Shown: positions 34,437-42,964, counted from the stretch's first letter. The stretch: 48,037 bases of DNA from Halieaceae bacterium (GCA_024640505.1 JAHEEV010000009.1:18017-66053); one strand, 5' to 3'. Notes: a model not told the origin generated them from the letters alone. Numbers and translations are program-made.

Positions 34437-35795
34437 ATGAAAAAAATGAAACCCCTGGCACTCGCCGTTTTAACCGCAAGCGCTCTCGGCAGCACCAATC
34501 TCGCCCTGGCGGGTGGGAGTGCCGCCGTCGATGACCGTATAGCCGCCCTGGAGGCGCAGGTTGCTGAACTGACGGCTATACTGGCCGCCCAGCAGCAGGC
34601 CAATGTGGTTCAGGAAGAGACCATTGCCGCCAACACCGCAAGCATCCAGACCAATGTCGCGGACATCGAGGAAGCCCGCCCCATGGCGAAGGGCACCAAA
34701 TTCACTTACGGCGGTTTTATCCAGCTGGATAGCATTGCGACCGATTACAGTGAAGGTAAGCCTGGCAACAAGCTGATCGACGACTTCCTGGTTGCGTCAC
34801 TGATTCCGGTTGAGCCGGCGGAAGGCAAGGCGGACTCATACAGTTCGTTCAATATGCACGCCAAGACTTCGCGGTTTTTCTTCACCACTGCTACCAACAC
34901 GGATGTGGGCAAGATCTCCAGTCGCATCGAGCTGGATTTCATTCTGAGCGGTTCCGGGGATGAGCGCATCTCCAACTCCTGGAACTCCCGCCTGCGTCAT
35001 GCGTTCCTGAAGTGGGACTATTCCGAGAACAGCTCGATCATGGCCGGCCAGAGCTGGTCGACCTTTTTCAATGTCGGTGCGCTCCCTGACAACCTCGACT
35101 TCGTCGGACCCGTGGGCACGATCTTTGTGCGCCAGCCACAGATCCGCTGGACCATGGGCGGATTACAACTGGCGGTCGAGAACGCCGCCACCCGCCTGAA
35201 CGGCGTCGACTGGGACAATGACCACGAAGGTATTCCCGATCTGATTGCCCGCTACAACGGCAAGTGGGGTGATTTCGGCTGGTCTATCGCCGGCATGACG
35301 CGCGAGTTGAGCTACGAGGACCGATCAGTATCCAGCGTGGAAGGCGCCAACGATTCACAATTCGGCTATGCCCTGAGCCTGGCCGGCAAGTGGATGCTGG
35401 GCGCGAATGACCTGCGCTTCATGTTCAACTACGGCGACGCGCTGGGCCGCTACATGGGCCTCAATATCTTCAACGATGGTTACGTTGATGCCAGCGGCGA
35501 CATCGAGACCATCGACCAGTGGGGCGGGTTCATTGCCTACCGGCAGGTCTGGTCGCCCCGGTGGAACAGCACCTTCTCCTACTCCATGGCCGAGGCGGAC
35601 AACCCCGGTGTGGGCGACTACGCCAGCGCTCTCTCCCTGGCCGAGAGCTACCAGTCCGCGCACGCTTCCCTCAACTACGAGCCGAGCCCCAAGCTGCGTT
35701 TCGGCGGCGAGTTGATCTGGGCTGAAAAGGAACTGGAGGACGGCCGTAGCGGTGATATGAGCCGGTTCCAGTTTGCGGCCAAGTACGCGTTCTAG
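34437..35795 (+). CDS. DcaP-like outer-membrane porin
   Basis: A 452-residue porin of the DcaP trimeric type. Signal peptide ends LALA|GGSAA. A short coiled-coil stalk follows (about 30-80: DDRIAALEAQVAELTAILAA), then the barrel starting FTYGGFIQLDSIAT, with typical segments FNMHAKTSRFFF, RLRHAFLKWDY, IMAGQSWSTFFN and IFVRQPQIRWTM, and a terminal Phe (KYAF). DcaP-like porins let small dicarboxylates and other acids through the outer membrane. GTAGGGAGC provides the ribosome site. It precedes the symporter pair and shares its predicted operators, so it is probably the outer-membrane step of the same uptake route. Confidence 0.87.
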   Translation: MKKMKPLALAVLTASALGSTNLALAGGSAAVDDRIAALEAQVAELTAILAAQQQANVVQEETIAANTASIQTNVADIEEARPMAKGTKFTYGGFIQLDSIATDYSEGKPGNKLIDDFLVASLIPVEPAEGKADSYSSFNMHAKTSRFFFTTATNTDVGKISSRIELDFILSGSGDERISNSWNSRLRHAFLKWDYSENSSIMAGQSWSTFFNVGALPDNLDFVGPVGTIFVRQPQIRWTMGGLQLAVENAATRLNGVDWDNDHEGIPDLIARYNGKWGDFGWSIAGMTRELSYEDRSVSSVEGANDSQFGYALSLAGKWMLGANDLRFMFNYGDALGRYMGLNIFNDGYVDASGDIETIDQWGGFIAYRQVWSPRWNSTFSYSMAEADNPGVGDYASALSLAESYQSAHASLNYEPSPKLRFGGELIWAEKELEDGRSGDMSRFQFAAKYAF

Positions 35796-35807
35796 ACCAA
35801 GGTCTAA
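35793..35807. promoter_or_regulatory. palindromic TAGACC-AA-GGTCTA box before the symporter genes
   Basis: TAGACC AA GGTCTA is a perfect palindrome with a two-base centre, and it contains the GAC-N4-GTCTAA pattern of the two boxes upstream of the porin gene. It overlaps the porin stop codon (TAG at 35793-35795). A TATATT at 35831-35836 would be the -10 box, giving the same spacing (23-24 bases) as in the porin promoter. Candidate CrbR box. Confidence 0.6.
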
Positions 35808-35816
35808 CAGCCAAGC

Positions 35817-35848
35817 GCAGCCCCCCGGCGTATATTCCGGGGGGCTGC
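35817..35848. terminator. 12-bp hairpin between porin and DUF4212 genes
   Basis: GCAGCCCCCCGG pairs fully with CCGGGGGGCTGC around the 8-base loop CGTATATT. No T-run follows. It may partly end porin transcripts; its loop holds the TATATT proposed as the -10 box of the next promoter, so the two readings conflict in part. Confidence 0.5.
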
Positions 35849-35877
35849 ACAAATAAAAACACCTAAGGAGGTGTGCT

Positions 35878-36144
35878 ATGTCCCCCTTGAACGAACAGCA
35901 GGCCCAGGAGTACTGGCGCCGCAACCTGTCCCTGATGGTCAAGTTGCTGGCGATCTGGTTCGTGGTCAGCTATGGCTTCGGCATTCTCCTGGTTGACGTG
36001 CTCAACCAGATCCAGATCGGTGGATACAAACTGGGCTTCTGGTTTGCCCAGCAGGGTTCCATCTACGTGTTCGTAGTACTGATTTTTTACTACGCGAGAA
36101 AAATGGCTGCGCTGGACCGTGAGTTCGGCGTGGAAGAAGAGTAG
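35878..36144 (+). CDS. DUF4212 sodium:solute symporter small subunit
   Basis: An 88-residue protein with two membrane segments (MVKLLAIWFVVSYGFGILL and FWFAQQGSIYVFVVLIFYYA) and the family signature NQIQIGGYKLGFWFAQQGS. It is the small partner of VC_2705-type symporters, replacing YjcH of the E. coli acetate system. A strong AAGGAG site stands eight bases before the ATG. It is 11 bases from the symporter gene. Confidence 0.92.
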   Translation: MSPLNEQQAQEYWRRNLSLMVKLLAIWFVVSYGFGILLVDVLNQIQIGGYKLGFWFAQQGSIYVFVVLIFYYARKMAALDREFGVEEE

Positions 36145-36155
36145 GAGGCCCCGTT

Positions 36156-37892
36156 ATGGATCTTCAAACGTTGACCTATATCGTAGTGGGTGCCACCTTT
36201 GCCCTCTACATCGGTATTGCATTCTGGGCCCGAGCGGGCTCGACCAAGGACTTCTACGTCGCCGGCGGCGGCATCCATCCGGTACAGAACGGCATGGCGA
36301 CTGCCGCGGACTGGATGTCCGCTGCGTCATTCATTTCCATGGCTGGCCTGATCGCTTTGAGTTACGGCGGCTACGGCGGTTCGGTATTCCTGATGGGCTG
36401 GACCGGTGGTTACGTGATCCTCGCCATGCTGCTGGCGCCCTACCTGCGCAAGTACGGCAAGTTCACGGTGCCCGAGTTCATCGGTGATCGCTTCTACTCC
36501 AAATCGGCTCGGGGCGTCGCGGTTATCTGCCTGATCATCTGTTCCGTGACTTACGTAATCGGCCAGATGAAAGGTGTTGGCGTGGCCTTCTCCCGCTTCC
36601 TGGAAGTAGACTATGACACCGGCCTGTATGTGGGCATGACTATCGTATTCTTCTATGCGGTACTCGGTGGCATGAAGGGCATCACCTACACTCAGATCGC
36701 GCAGTACTGCGTTCTGATCCTGGCGTACACCATTCCCGCCATCTTCATCTCGCTGCAACTGACCGGCAACCCGCTGCCGCAGCTGGGCCTGGGAAGCACG
36801 CTGGTCGGCACCGACGTGTACCTGCTGGACAAGCTGGATATGGTGGTAACTGACCTGGGCTTCAAGGAGTACACGACGAATGTGCGATTGAGTACAGTCA
36901 ACATGTTCGCCTACACCTTGTCTCTGATGATCGGTACCGCGGGTCTGCCCCACGTGATTATCCGCTTCTTCACCGTACCGAAGGTGAAGGACGCTCGTTC
37001 CTCAGCGGGCTGGGCACTGGTCTTCATCGCCATCCTGTACACCACTGCCCCGGCTGTGGCTGGTATGGCGCGCCTCAACCTGATGCAGACGATCGAGCCG
37101 GAGCCGGGTAATTACCTCGCCTACGACGAACGTCCTAACTGGTTCAAGAACTGGGAGAAGACAGGTCTGTTGCAGTTTGAAGACAAGAATGGCGATGGCC
37201 TGATCCAGTACAGCGCTAACCCTGAAACCAACGAAATGGTCAAGATCGACAACGACATCATGGTACTGGCTAACCCGGAAATCGCCAAGCTGCCCAACTG
37301 GGTCATCGCACTGGTGGCTGCCGGTGGTCTTGCAGCGGCGCTGTCTACCGCGGCGGGGCTTTTGCTGGCGATCGCCTCGGCGATCTCTCACGACCTGATG
37401 AAGGGTATTTTCACGCCCGACATCCCGGAGAAGACAGAGCTGATGGCAAGCCGGATTGCGATGGCGGGTGCGATCGCAGTGGCGGGTTACCTGGGTCTGA
37501 ATCCACCGGGATTTGCTGCCGGCACAGTAGCCCTGGCCTTCGGTCTGGCCGCCTCCTCGATCTTCCCGGCCCTGATGATGGGTATCTTCTCCAAGGGTGT
37601 GACCAAGGAAGGTGCTATCGCCGGCATGGTTTCGGGTATTGGCGTGACCCTTTTCTACGTGTTTCAACACAAGGGCATCATGTTCATCCCGGGCACTGCT
37701 TTCCTGGGTGACACACCTGCCAACTGGTTCATGGGTATCGAACCCAACGCCTTTGGTTGCGTCGGTGCAGTCGTGAACTTCGCCGTGGCATTCGCTGTGT
37801 CGAAAGTGACGGCTGCGCCGCCCGAACACATTCGGGAACTGGTTGAGCACGTTCGCATACCGGTAGGATCCGGTGAAGCGACCGGCCACTAG
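36156..37892 (+). CDS. actP: cation/acetate symporter, ActP-like (VC_2705 subfamily)
   Basis: A 578-residue SLC5-family symporter with about 13 membrane segments. Typical segments are the start YIVVGATFALYIGIAFWARAG, FYVAGGGIHPVQNGMATAADWMSAASF, GKFTVPEFIGDRFYS and GTAGLPHVIIRFFTV, then a soluble insertion (about 325-375, NLMQTIEPEPGN...DKNGDGLIQY) that is present in the VC_2705 branch and absent from E. coli ActP. It should take up acetate or short acids with Na+. An AGGAGG site precedes the ATG; a strong terminator follows at 37914. With DUF4212 it forms the transport unit of this locus. Confidence 0.9.
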   Translation: MDLQTLTYIVVGATFALYIGIAFWARAGSTKDFYVAGGGIHPVQNGMATAADWMSAASFISMAGLIALSYGGYGGSVFLMGWTGGYVILAMLLAPYLRKYGKFTVPEFIGDRFYSKSARGVAVICLIICSVTYVIGQMKGVGVAFSRFLEVDYDTGLYVGMTIVFFYAVLGGMKGITYTQIAQYCVLILAYTIPAIFISLQLTGNPLPQLGLGSTLVGTDVYLLDKLDMVVTDLGFKEYTTNVRLSTVNMFAYTLSLMIGTAGLPHVIIRFFTVPKVKDARSSAGWALVFIAILYTTAPAVAGMARLNLMQTIEPEPGNYLAYDERPNWFKNWEKTGLLQFEDKNGDGLIQYSANPETNEMVKIDNDIMVLANPEIAKLPNWVIALVAAGGLAAALSTAAGLLLAIASAISHDLMKGIFTPDIPEKTELMASRIAMAGAIAVAGYLGLNPPGFAAGTVALAFGLAASSIFPALMMGIFSKGVTKEGAIAGMVSGIGVTLFYVFQHKGIMFIPGTAFLGDTPANWFMGIEPNAFGCVGAVVNFAVAFAVSKVTAAPPEHIRELVEHVRIPVGSGEATGH

Positions 37893-37913
37893 GGTTTAGT
37901 CTGGTACGTCCTC

Positions 37914-37945
37914 AGGAGGCACCGCTAGCGGTGCCTCCTTTTTTG
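37914..37945. terminator. intrinsic terminator after the symporter gene
   Basis: AGGAGGCACCGC and GCGGTGCCTCCT form a perfect 12-bp stem with a TA centre, followed by a T-run (TTTTTT, then GTTTTA). It lies 22 bases after the actP stop and closes the DUF4212-actP unit. The following three genes must use another promoter. Confidence 0.93.
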
Positions 37946-37993
37946 TTTTACATGTTGCGGTAAGGTCACAGAATGTGTCGGCAGATGCACCTT

Positions 37994-38019
37994 GTAGGAG
38001 CGGTCTCTGACCGCGACAA
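37994..38019. repeat. REP-like element
   Basis: TGTAGGAGC followed by the hairpin GCGGTC-TCT-GACCGC (38000-38014). The head is identical with that of the element at 15552, so the genome probably holds many. It is between the actP terminator and the small membrane protein gene. Confidence 0.7.
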
Positions 38020-38058
38020 TTGACACTCTTTACCGATGCAATCCCACGGCCGATAAAT

Positions 38059-38538
38059 ATGTTCACCAACAAACACGTTATCATCGCAATGATTGTCGCC
38101 CCCATCCTATCGATCCTGGCGTGGATCGCGGTGGGACAGCTCACCGGTGAGAAACCGCACGTAGCCCGTCCCGGACAGTCCTACCCACTGGTGGAGAAGA
38201 GTAACTGCCGCTTCGAGAGCGGTGCTTGCGACCTGGAGAACGAGGAATTCCGCTTGCGCCTGACCTTCCACGAGGGCGACGCCGGTCAGGAGTTTGTGTT
38301 GAGCGCCTCCCACCCACTGCAGGGTGTCGTGCTCAGTGTGGGTGAACCGGACCTGGAAAGCCCGCCGGCTACGATGCGTGCCTCGGATGGTCAGGGTCTT
38401 GAATGGCGTCTGGCCCTGGGTAGCAGGCCCGGTCCGGATCAGCGCATTCGACTGGTGGCCAGGGCGGGGGAGAGTTCCTATTTCGGAGACGCCGGCACCG
38501 TTTTTCTGCAACCCGGTTCGGGCGGGTCAGAGCGATGA
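38059..38538 (+). CDS. small membrane-anchored protein of unknown function
   Basis: A 159-residue protein that I do not recognise. It has one N-terminal membrane segment (VIIAMIVAPILSILAWIAVG), then about 130 residues of extracytoplasmic beta-rich domain containing two cysteines close together (NCRFESGACDLENEEF), likely a disulfide. The start at ATG 38059 lacks a strong ribosome site. Its stop overlaps the next ATG by four bases, so it is coupled to the CNBD-CBS-nucleotidyltransferase gene. In many gammaproteobacteria such a gene stands near the acetate symporter and DUF294 genes. Confidence 0.75.
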   Translation: MFTNKHVIIAMIVAPILSILAWIAVGQLTGEKPHVARPGQSYPLVEKSNCRFESGACDLENEEFRLRLTFHEGDAGQEFVLSASHPLQGVVLSVGEPDLESPPATMRASDGQGLEWRLALGSRPGPDQRIRLVARAGESSYFGDAGTVFLQPGSGGSER

Positions 38539-40475
38539 GCGAACGGCACCCACCGCCGGTCTCATCGGCAACCCATCACGGCCAGCAGGCGCAAGAAGGG
38601 CAGGGGCTTCCTGAACCGGAGATGGCCCATCTGTCAGTCCCTGAACTGGTCCCCATCGCGGAATTCCTGGAGCAGTCGCTGCCCTTCAATGAACTGCCTC
38701 AGCAGGATCTCTACGACACGGTCGACAAAATCATCGTCCAGTACCACTGTCGCGGTGAGGTCTTCAATAGGGAGACAGAGATAAAGGGCCTGCGCATCGT
38801 TCGTAGCGGTGCGGTGGAGATCCGTGATAGCGACAACAAGCTGCTTGACCGGCTGGGGGAGGGGGAGAGTTTCCATATCGGTGGCCTGAACGCGGAGCGC
38901 GGCGAGGTCCAGGCGACTGTCATCGAGGATGTGCTGCTCTATCTACTGCCGGACGAGGCCTACCGCGCATTGCGGGAGCATCACCGCAATTTCGACCGCT
39001 ATTTTTCCAGCCAGCGAAATCGCCGATTGCGCCGCGCCGCCCGCTACCAGCCTGAATCAAACGTGATGCTGCAGGAGGTGAGCACGGTCATGAAAACCGA
39101 CCTGCTTACCGTAAGCCCTGACGATACAGTACAGGATGCGGCACAACTGATGGCGGCCCGCCGGGTATCCTCGGCGTTTGTGGTAGAGAACGGTGAACTG
39201 GCAGGCATAATCACCGACCGCGACCTGCGCGTGCGACTGGTCGCACAGGGACTCCATCACGGAGTCCCCGTGCGGGCCATCATGACCCCTGATCCCGAAA
39301 CCATCGGGGGGTCGGAGAGCATCTTCACCACCACATTGCGAATGACGCAGCGCGGTTACCACCATCTTCCGGTGATGGTGAATGGCGAGCTGAAAGGTAT
39401 TGTCACCACCTCCGACCTGATCCTGGCCAAGCAGGATGACCCGGTTTACCTCGTGCAGCATATTTCGCGTCAGCACGATGTGCCCTCCATCCGCGACCTG
39501 ATCCTGGGCATGGCCAACCTGATGGTCCAGTGGGTCAATTCCGGTATGAAGGCGCAACAGGTGAGCCAGATTCTCACGGCTATTTCCGATGCCGTCACGG
39601 TGCGATTGATACAGCTGGCTGAAGAGAAACTGGGTCCGGCCCCGGTGCCCTGGTGCTGGGCCGGTTTCGGTTCACAGGCGCGTGGTGAACAACTGCTGGG
39701 GGCGGACCAGGACAACGGTATGATCATTGACGACAGTGTCGACGAGGTCCACCTGCCCTGGTACCGGGAAATGGCCGAGTTCGTCTGCGACGGCCTCGAC
39801 GAATGCGGTTATATCTACTGTCCCGGCGGCATCATGGCCAAAACCGACGAGTGGCGCCAATCGCTGGCGACCTGGCAGAAGACGGTGCGCCGCTGGGCTA
39901 CCTCCCCGACGCCTGACGCGGTCATGCGGGTCAGCATATTTTTTGATATACGCGCCGTCTACGGCGACAGCAGCCTTGCCCGCCGCCTGCAGCAAACCAT
40001 GCTGGAACAGGCGTCGAGTAATTCGATTTTCCTGGCCGCCCTGGCGGCCAATGCCCTGGATAGCCGGCCGCCGCTGGGAATTTTCCGCCGGTTCGTGGTG
40101 GACCGGGACGGTGAGCACCGGGATACCGTGGACCTGAAAAAACGTGGGGTGCTCCCGGTGACCGAAATCGTCCGCCTGCATGCCCTGGCCCACAAGATAC
40201 CGGCCGTCAACACCGATGAACGCCTGCAGGCCCTGGCCCACGGCAAACATATGACCATCGTGGACAGTCGCAACCTGGAGGACGCCCTGCATTTTATCCA
40301 GCAGCAGCGTATCAAAAACCAGTGCCAGCAGATCGTCCGGGGTGAAAAAATCACCAATTACCTCAATCCCAGAGACCTGCCGAAGATGGCCAAGGAGCAG
40401 TTGCGCGATGCATTTACCATTATCGACGAGGCCCAGTCCGCAGTCCGACAGACATACCGCGCAGGGCTGGGGTGA
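38535..40475 (+). CDS. CNBD-CBS-DUF294 nucleotidyltransferase-like signalling protein
   Basis: A 646-residue protein with four parts: a cyclic-nucleotide-binding-like domain (about 30-140, GLRIVRSGAVEIRDSDNKLL...GESFHIGGL), a CBS pair (about 180-305, VMKTDLLTVSPDDTVQDAAQLM and AIMTPDPETIGGSESIFTTT), a DUF294 nucleotidyltransferase core with the motif GFGSQARGEQLLGADQDNGMI (shortened here to its key GSQxR...DQDNG, about 375-395), and a C-terminal substrate-binding helical domain. It resembles GlnD in the catalytic motif. Co-occurrence with the acetate symporter and the exonuclease suggests it links cell state to acid uptake; target unknown. Confidence 0.88.
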   Translation: MSERHPPPVSSATHHGQQAQEGQGLPEPEMAHLSVPELVPIAEFLEQSLPFNELPQQDLYDTVDKIIVQYHCRGEVFNRETEIKGLRIVRSGAVEIRDSDNKLLDRLGEGESFHIGGLNAERGEVQATVIEDVLLYLLPDEAYRALREHHRNFDRYFSSQRNRRLRRAARYQPESNVMLQEVSTVMKTDLLTVSPDDTVQDAAQLMAARRVSSAFVVENGELAGIITDRDLRVRLVAQGLHHGVPVRAIMTPDPETIGGSESIFTTTLRMTQRGYHHLPVMVNGELKGIVTTSDLILAKQDDPVYLVQHISRQHDVPSIRDLILGMANLMVQWVNSGMKAQQVSQILTAISDAVTVRLIQLAEEKLGPAPVPWCWAGFGSQARGEQLLGADQDNGMIIDDSVDEVHLPWYREMAEFVCDGLDECGYIYCPGGIMAKTDEWRQSLATWQKTVRRWATSPTPDAVMRVSIFFDIRAVYGDSSLARRLQQTMLEQASSNSIFLAALAANALDSRPPLGIFRRFVVDRDGEHRDTVDLKKRGVLPVTEIVRLHALAHKIPAVNTDERLQALAHGKHMTIVDSRNLEDALHFIQQQRIKNQCQQIVRGEKITNYLNPRDLPKMAKEQLRDAFTIIDEAQSAVRQTYRAGLG

Positions 40476-41143
40476 TGTGGAAAGTGCGACTGCGACGCCT
40501 GCTGTATGCGAAGCGCGTGGCGGGAACAGCGCTGCAGGCCTGTTGGCGCAAGCCCTTGCCATCCACTGGGACCGATTGGCGCCAGGTATCCTTTCTGGCC
40601 GTCGACGCCGAGATGTCATCCCTGGATGTCAATGAAGGGGAACTGCTGAGTGTCGGGTGGGTCTGTGTCGAGAACGGTGCCATCGCGCTGAGCAGTGCCC
40701 GGCACTACCTGATCAGGGCCGAAAAATCCGTGGGCCAGAGCGCCACCATTCACAGTTTGCGCGACTGCGAGTTCGACGAGGCGGATACCCGGGAGGAGGT
40801 TCTGGCGCGGTTTCTCGAGGCCGCCGCAGGCAGAGTCCTGGTTTTCCACAACGCCGCCCTGGATATGGCGTTCCTCAACAGGATCAGCCGGCGTGAATTC
40901 GACGCCCCCGTACTCATGCCGGCAATCGACACCCTGTTGCAGGAGCAACGGCTGCTGCAACGCCGTGAGGTGCCGATCCAGCAGGGCGATCTGCGCCTGC
41001 AGGCATGCCGCGACCGCTACAACCTGCCGCAGTTTCCGGCCCATAATGCCCTGCTGGATGCTTTGGCCACGGCCGAACTGCTGATTGCCATGGCCCGGCA
41101 TCGCAGCGGCGGCGGGGAATTTCCACTGTCGCAACTTCTGTAG
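40472..41143 (+). CDS. DnaQ-like 3'-5' exonuclease (DEDDh)
   Basis: A 223-residue exonuclease with all five DEDDh residues: Asp44 and Glu46 (LAVDAEMSSL), Asp130 (FHNAALDMAFLNR), His190 and Asp195 (PAHNALLDALATAELL). About 40 residues precede the core, basic and short of a domain. The ATG overlaps the stop of the nucleotidyltransferase gene (ATGA), so the two are coupled. It is not the replicative DnaQ, which has a polymerase-binding tail. Its substrate may be short RNA or DNA, or a nucleotide-linked signal made by its partner. Confidence 0.9.
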   Translation: MMWKVRLRRLLYAKRVAGTALQACWRKPLPSTGTDWRQVSFLAVDAEMSSLDVNEGELLSVGWVCVENGAIALSSARHYLIRAEKSVGQSATIHSLRDCEFDEADTREEVLARFLEAAAGRVLVFHNAALDMAFLNRISRREFDAPVLMPAIDTLLQEQRLLQRREVPIQQGDLRLQACRDRYNLPQFPAHNALLDALATAELLIAMARHRSGGGEFPLSQLL

Positions 41144-41246
41144 CGATCCCAAATGCACAGCAAATCGATTTCCCCCGTTGTTGACCGGGCGCAAGAAGCA
41201 GCCCTAAGCTACAGCGCTATCCTGAACAGAATGACCTGACTGAGCC

Positions 41247-41888
41247 ATGACTGACGAGACGCTGCTGGCCCGCATTGACCGACTGGAATCGCTGGACGAG
41301 ATACGCCAGCTCGCGGCCAAATATTCCCTCTCCCTGGATATGCGGGACCTGGATGCCCACGTCAACCTGTTTGCGCCCGATATACGGGTAAGCCGGGAGA
41401 AGACCGGGCGCTGCCATCTCAAGCGCTGGCTGGACGATACCCTGCGCCTGCAGTTTACCGGCACCTCGCACCATATCGGCAACCATATCATCGAATTCGA
41501 TGATGCCGACCATGCCCACGGTGTTGTGTATTCCAAGAACGAGCATGAGACCCCCTGCGACGATGGCGGCACGGAGTGGGTCATCATGCAGATGCTGTAC
41601 TGGGACAATTACCAGCGTATCGATGGCCGTTGGTACTTTCGCCGCCGTCTGCCCTGTTACTGGTATGCGACGGATATCAACAAACCGCCGGTTGGCGAGC
41701 TCAAGATGCGCTGGCCTGACCGGGAGCCGTACGAAGGTGCCTACCACGACCTGTGGCCATCGTGGACGGATTTCTGGGCCACCCCCCCCGCCTCCGATGA
41801 GCCCGAGGTGGCCGCCCCGGCGCCACTCGACCAATTCCTCAACACCATGCGGCGCGGGGCCCCGGAGCCTCGCATTCGCGTCAGGTAA
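41247..41888 (+). CDS. SnoaL-like (NTF2-fold) protein
   Basis: A 213-residue protein with the NTF2-fold/SnoaL_4 layout: an N-terminal helix (ARIDRLESLDEIRQLAAKYSLSLDMRDLD), VNLFAPDIRVS, the HHIGNHIIEFDDADHAHGVVY strand, and WVIMQMLYWDNYQRIDGRWYF. About 70 residues at the end are extra to the fold and rich in Pro and Trp. Such proteins are dehydratases, isomerases or binding proteins in steroid and polyketide-like routes. It lies eight bases before the Old Yellow Enzyme gene, so both may serve one pathway. Confidence 0.82.
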   Translation: MTDETLLARIDRLESLDEIRQLAAKYSLSLDMRDLDAHVNLFAPDIRVSREKTGRCHLKRWLDDTLRLQFTGTSHHIGNHIIEFDDADHAHGVVYSKNEHETPCDDGGTEWVIMQMLYWDNYQRIDGRWYFRRRLPCYWYATDINKPPVGELKMRWPDREPYEGAYHDLWPSWTDFWATPPASDEPEVAAPAPLDQFLNTMRRGAPEPRIRVR

Positions 41889-41896
41889 GGAGAAAC

Positions 41897-42955
41897 ATGG
41901 ACCTGTTTACCCCTGTCAGGCTGGGTGCGCTGGCGTTGCGCAACCGTATCATCATGGCTCCCATGACCCGTTCCCGCGCCGGCTCCGGCGCGGTGCCGAG
42001 CGCGTTAATGGAGGACTATTATCGCCAGCGGGCGAGCGCCGGCCTCATCATTTCAGAGGGTGTAGCCCCCAGCCCCGACGGCATCGGTTATTGCCGCACC
42101 CCCGGTATCTACAACCAGGACCAGGTAGAGGCCTGGCGCCGGGTCACCGACGCAGTCCATGCTGAGGGTGGGCACATCGTGGCCCAGATCATGCACGTGG
42201 GCCGCGTCTCAAACCACTTCAACAAGCCGGCGGGCAGTGAGACTATCGCCCCCTCCGCCATCAGGGCCCGGGGCGAGATTTACACGGACCAGCAGGGCAT
42301 GCAGCCTTTCGATGAACCGCGGGCATTGCTGACGGAAGAAGTCGCTGGCGTTATCGCTCAATACCGCGTGGCGACCGAGAACGCTTATGCGGCTGGCTTT
42401 GATGGCGTCGAGTTGCACTGCACCAGTGGCTACCTGCCAGCCCAGTTCCTCTCGACGGGTACCAACCGGCGCGAGGATGGCTACGGCGGCAGTGCCGGCA
42501 ACCGGGCGCGCTTCGCGCTGGAGGTTTTAGACGCCATGGCTTCTGTCGCAGGCGCCGACCGGGTCGGTATGCGCATCTGTCCCGACAACCCGTTCAATGA
42601 TCTGCAGGACGACGATCCCCGTGAGACCTTCGAGGCGCTGTTATCCGGCGCGGCGGACATGGGGCTGGCCTACCTGCATGCGATAAGGCTTCCCTCCGGG
42701 CGGGTGGATAATATCGCCCTGGCCCGGGAATATTTCGGCAACCGGGTGGTGGGCAATGACAGTTATGGCCTGGAGGAGGCCAATGCGGCAGTTGCCGAGG
42801 GGGGTCTGGCGGCGGTTTCATTCGGTCGGCACTTCATCGCCAACCCGGACCTGGTGGAGCGGTGGCGGCGCGGGGTGGAACTGGCCAGATTCGATCCGGC
42901 CACACTTTATACCCCCGGTGAGCAGGGCTATACCAGTTATCTACCCGTCACCTGA
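41897..42955 (+). CDS. Old Yellow Enzyme-family alkene reductase (NemA-like)
   Basis: A 352-residue FMN enzyme of the OYE family: LFTPVRLGALALRNRIIMAPMTRSRA (Thr24 at the FMN), VAQIMHVGRVS, the substrate motif GVELHCTSGYLPAQFLS, NRREDGYGGSAGNRARF, and the C-terminal phosphate-site segments VVGNDSYG and SFGRHFIANPDLV. His174 and Tyr179 are kept, but the usual Asn of the HxxN pair is Ser177, which may alter how the substrate carbonyl is held. AAGGAGA precedes the ATG. It should reduce activated C=C bonds with NADPH or NADH. Confidence 0.9.
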   Translation: MDLFTPVRLGALALRNRIIMAPMTRSRAGSGAVPSALMEDYYRQRASAGLIISEGVAPSPDGIGYCRTPGIYNQDQVEAWRRVTDAVHAEGGHIVAQIMHVGRVSNHFNKPAGSETIAPSAIRARGEIYTDQQGMQPFDEPRALLTEEVAGVIAQYRVATENAYAAGFDGVELHCTSGYLPAQFLSTGTNRREDGYGGSAGNRARFALEVLDAMASVAGADRVGMRICPDNPFNDLQDDDPRETFEALLSGAADMGLAYLHAIRLPSGRVDNIALAREYFGNRVVGNDSYGLEEANAAVAEGGLAAVSFGRHFIANPDLVERWRRGVELARFDPATLYTPGEQGYTSYLPVT

Positions 42956-42964
42956 AGCAGCCTG

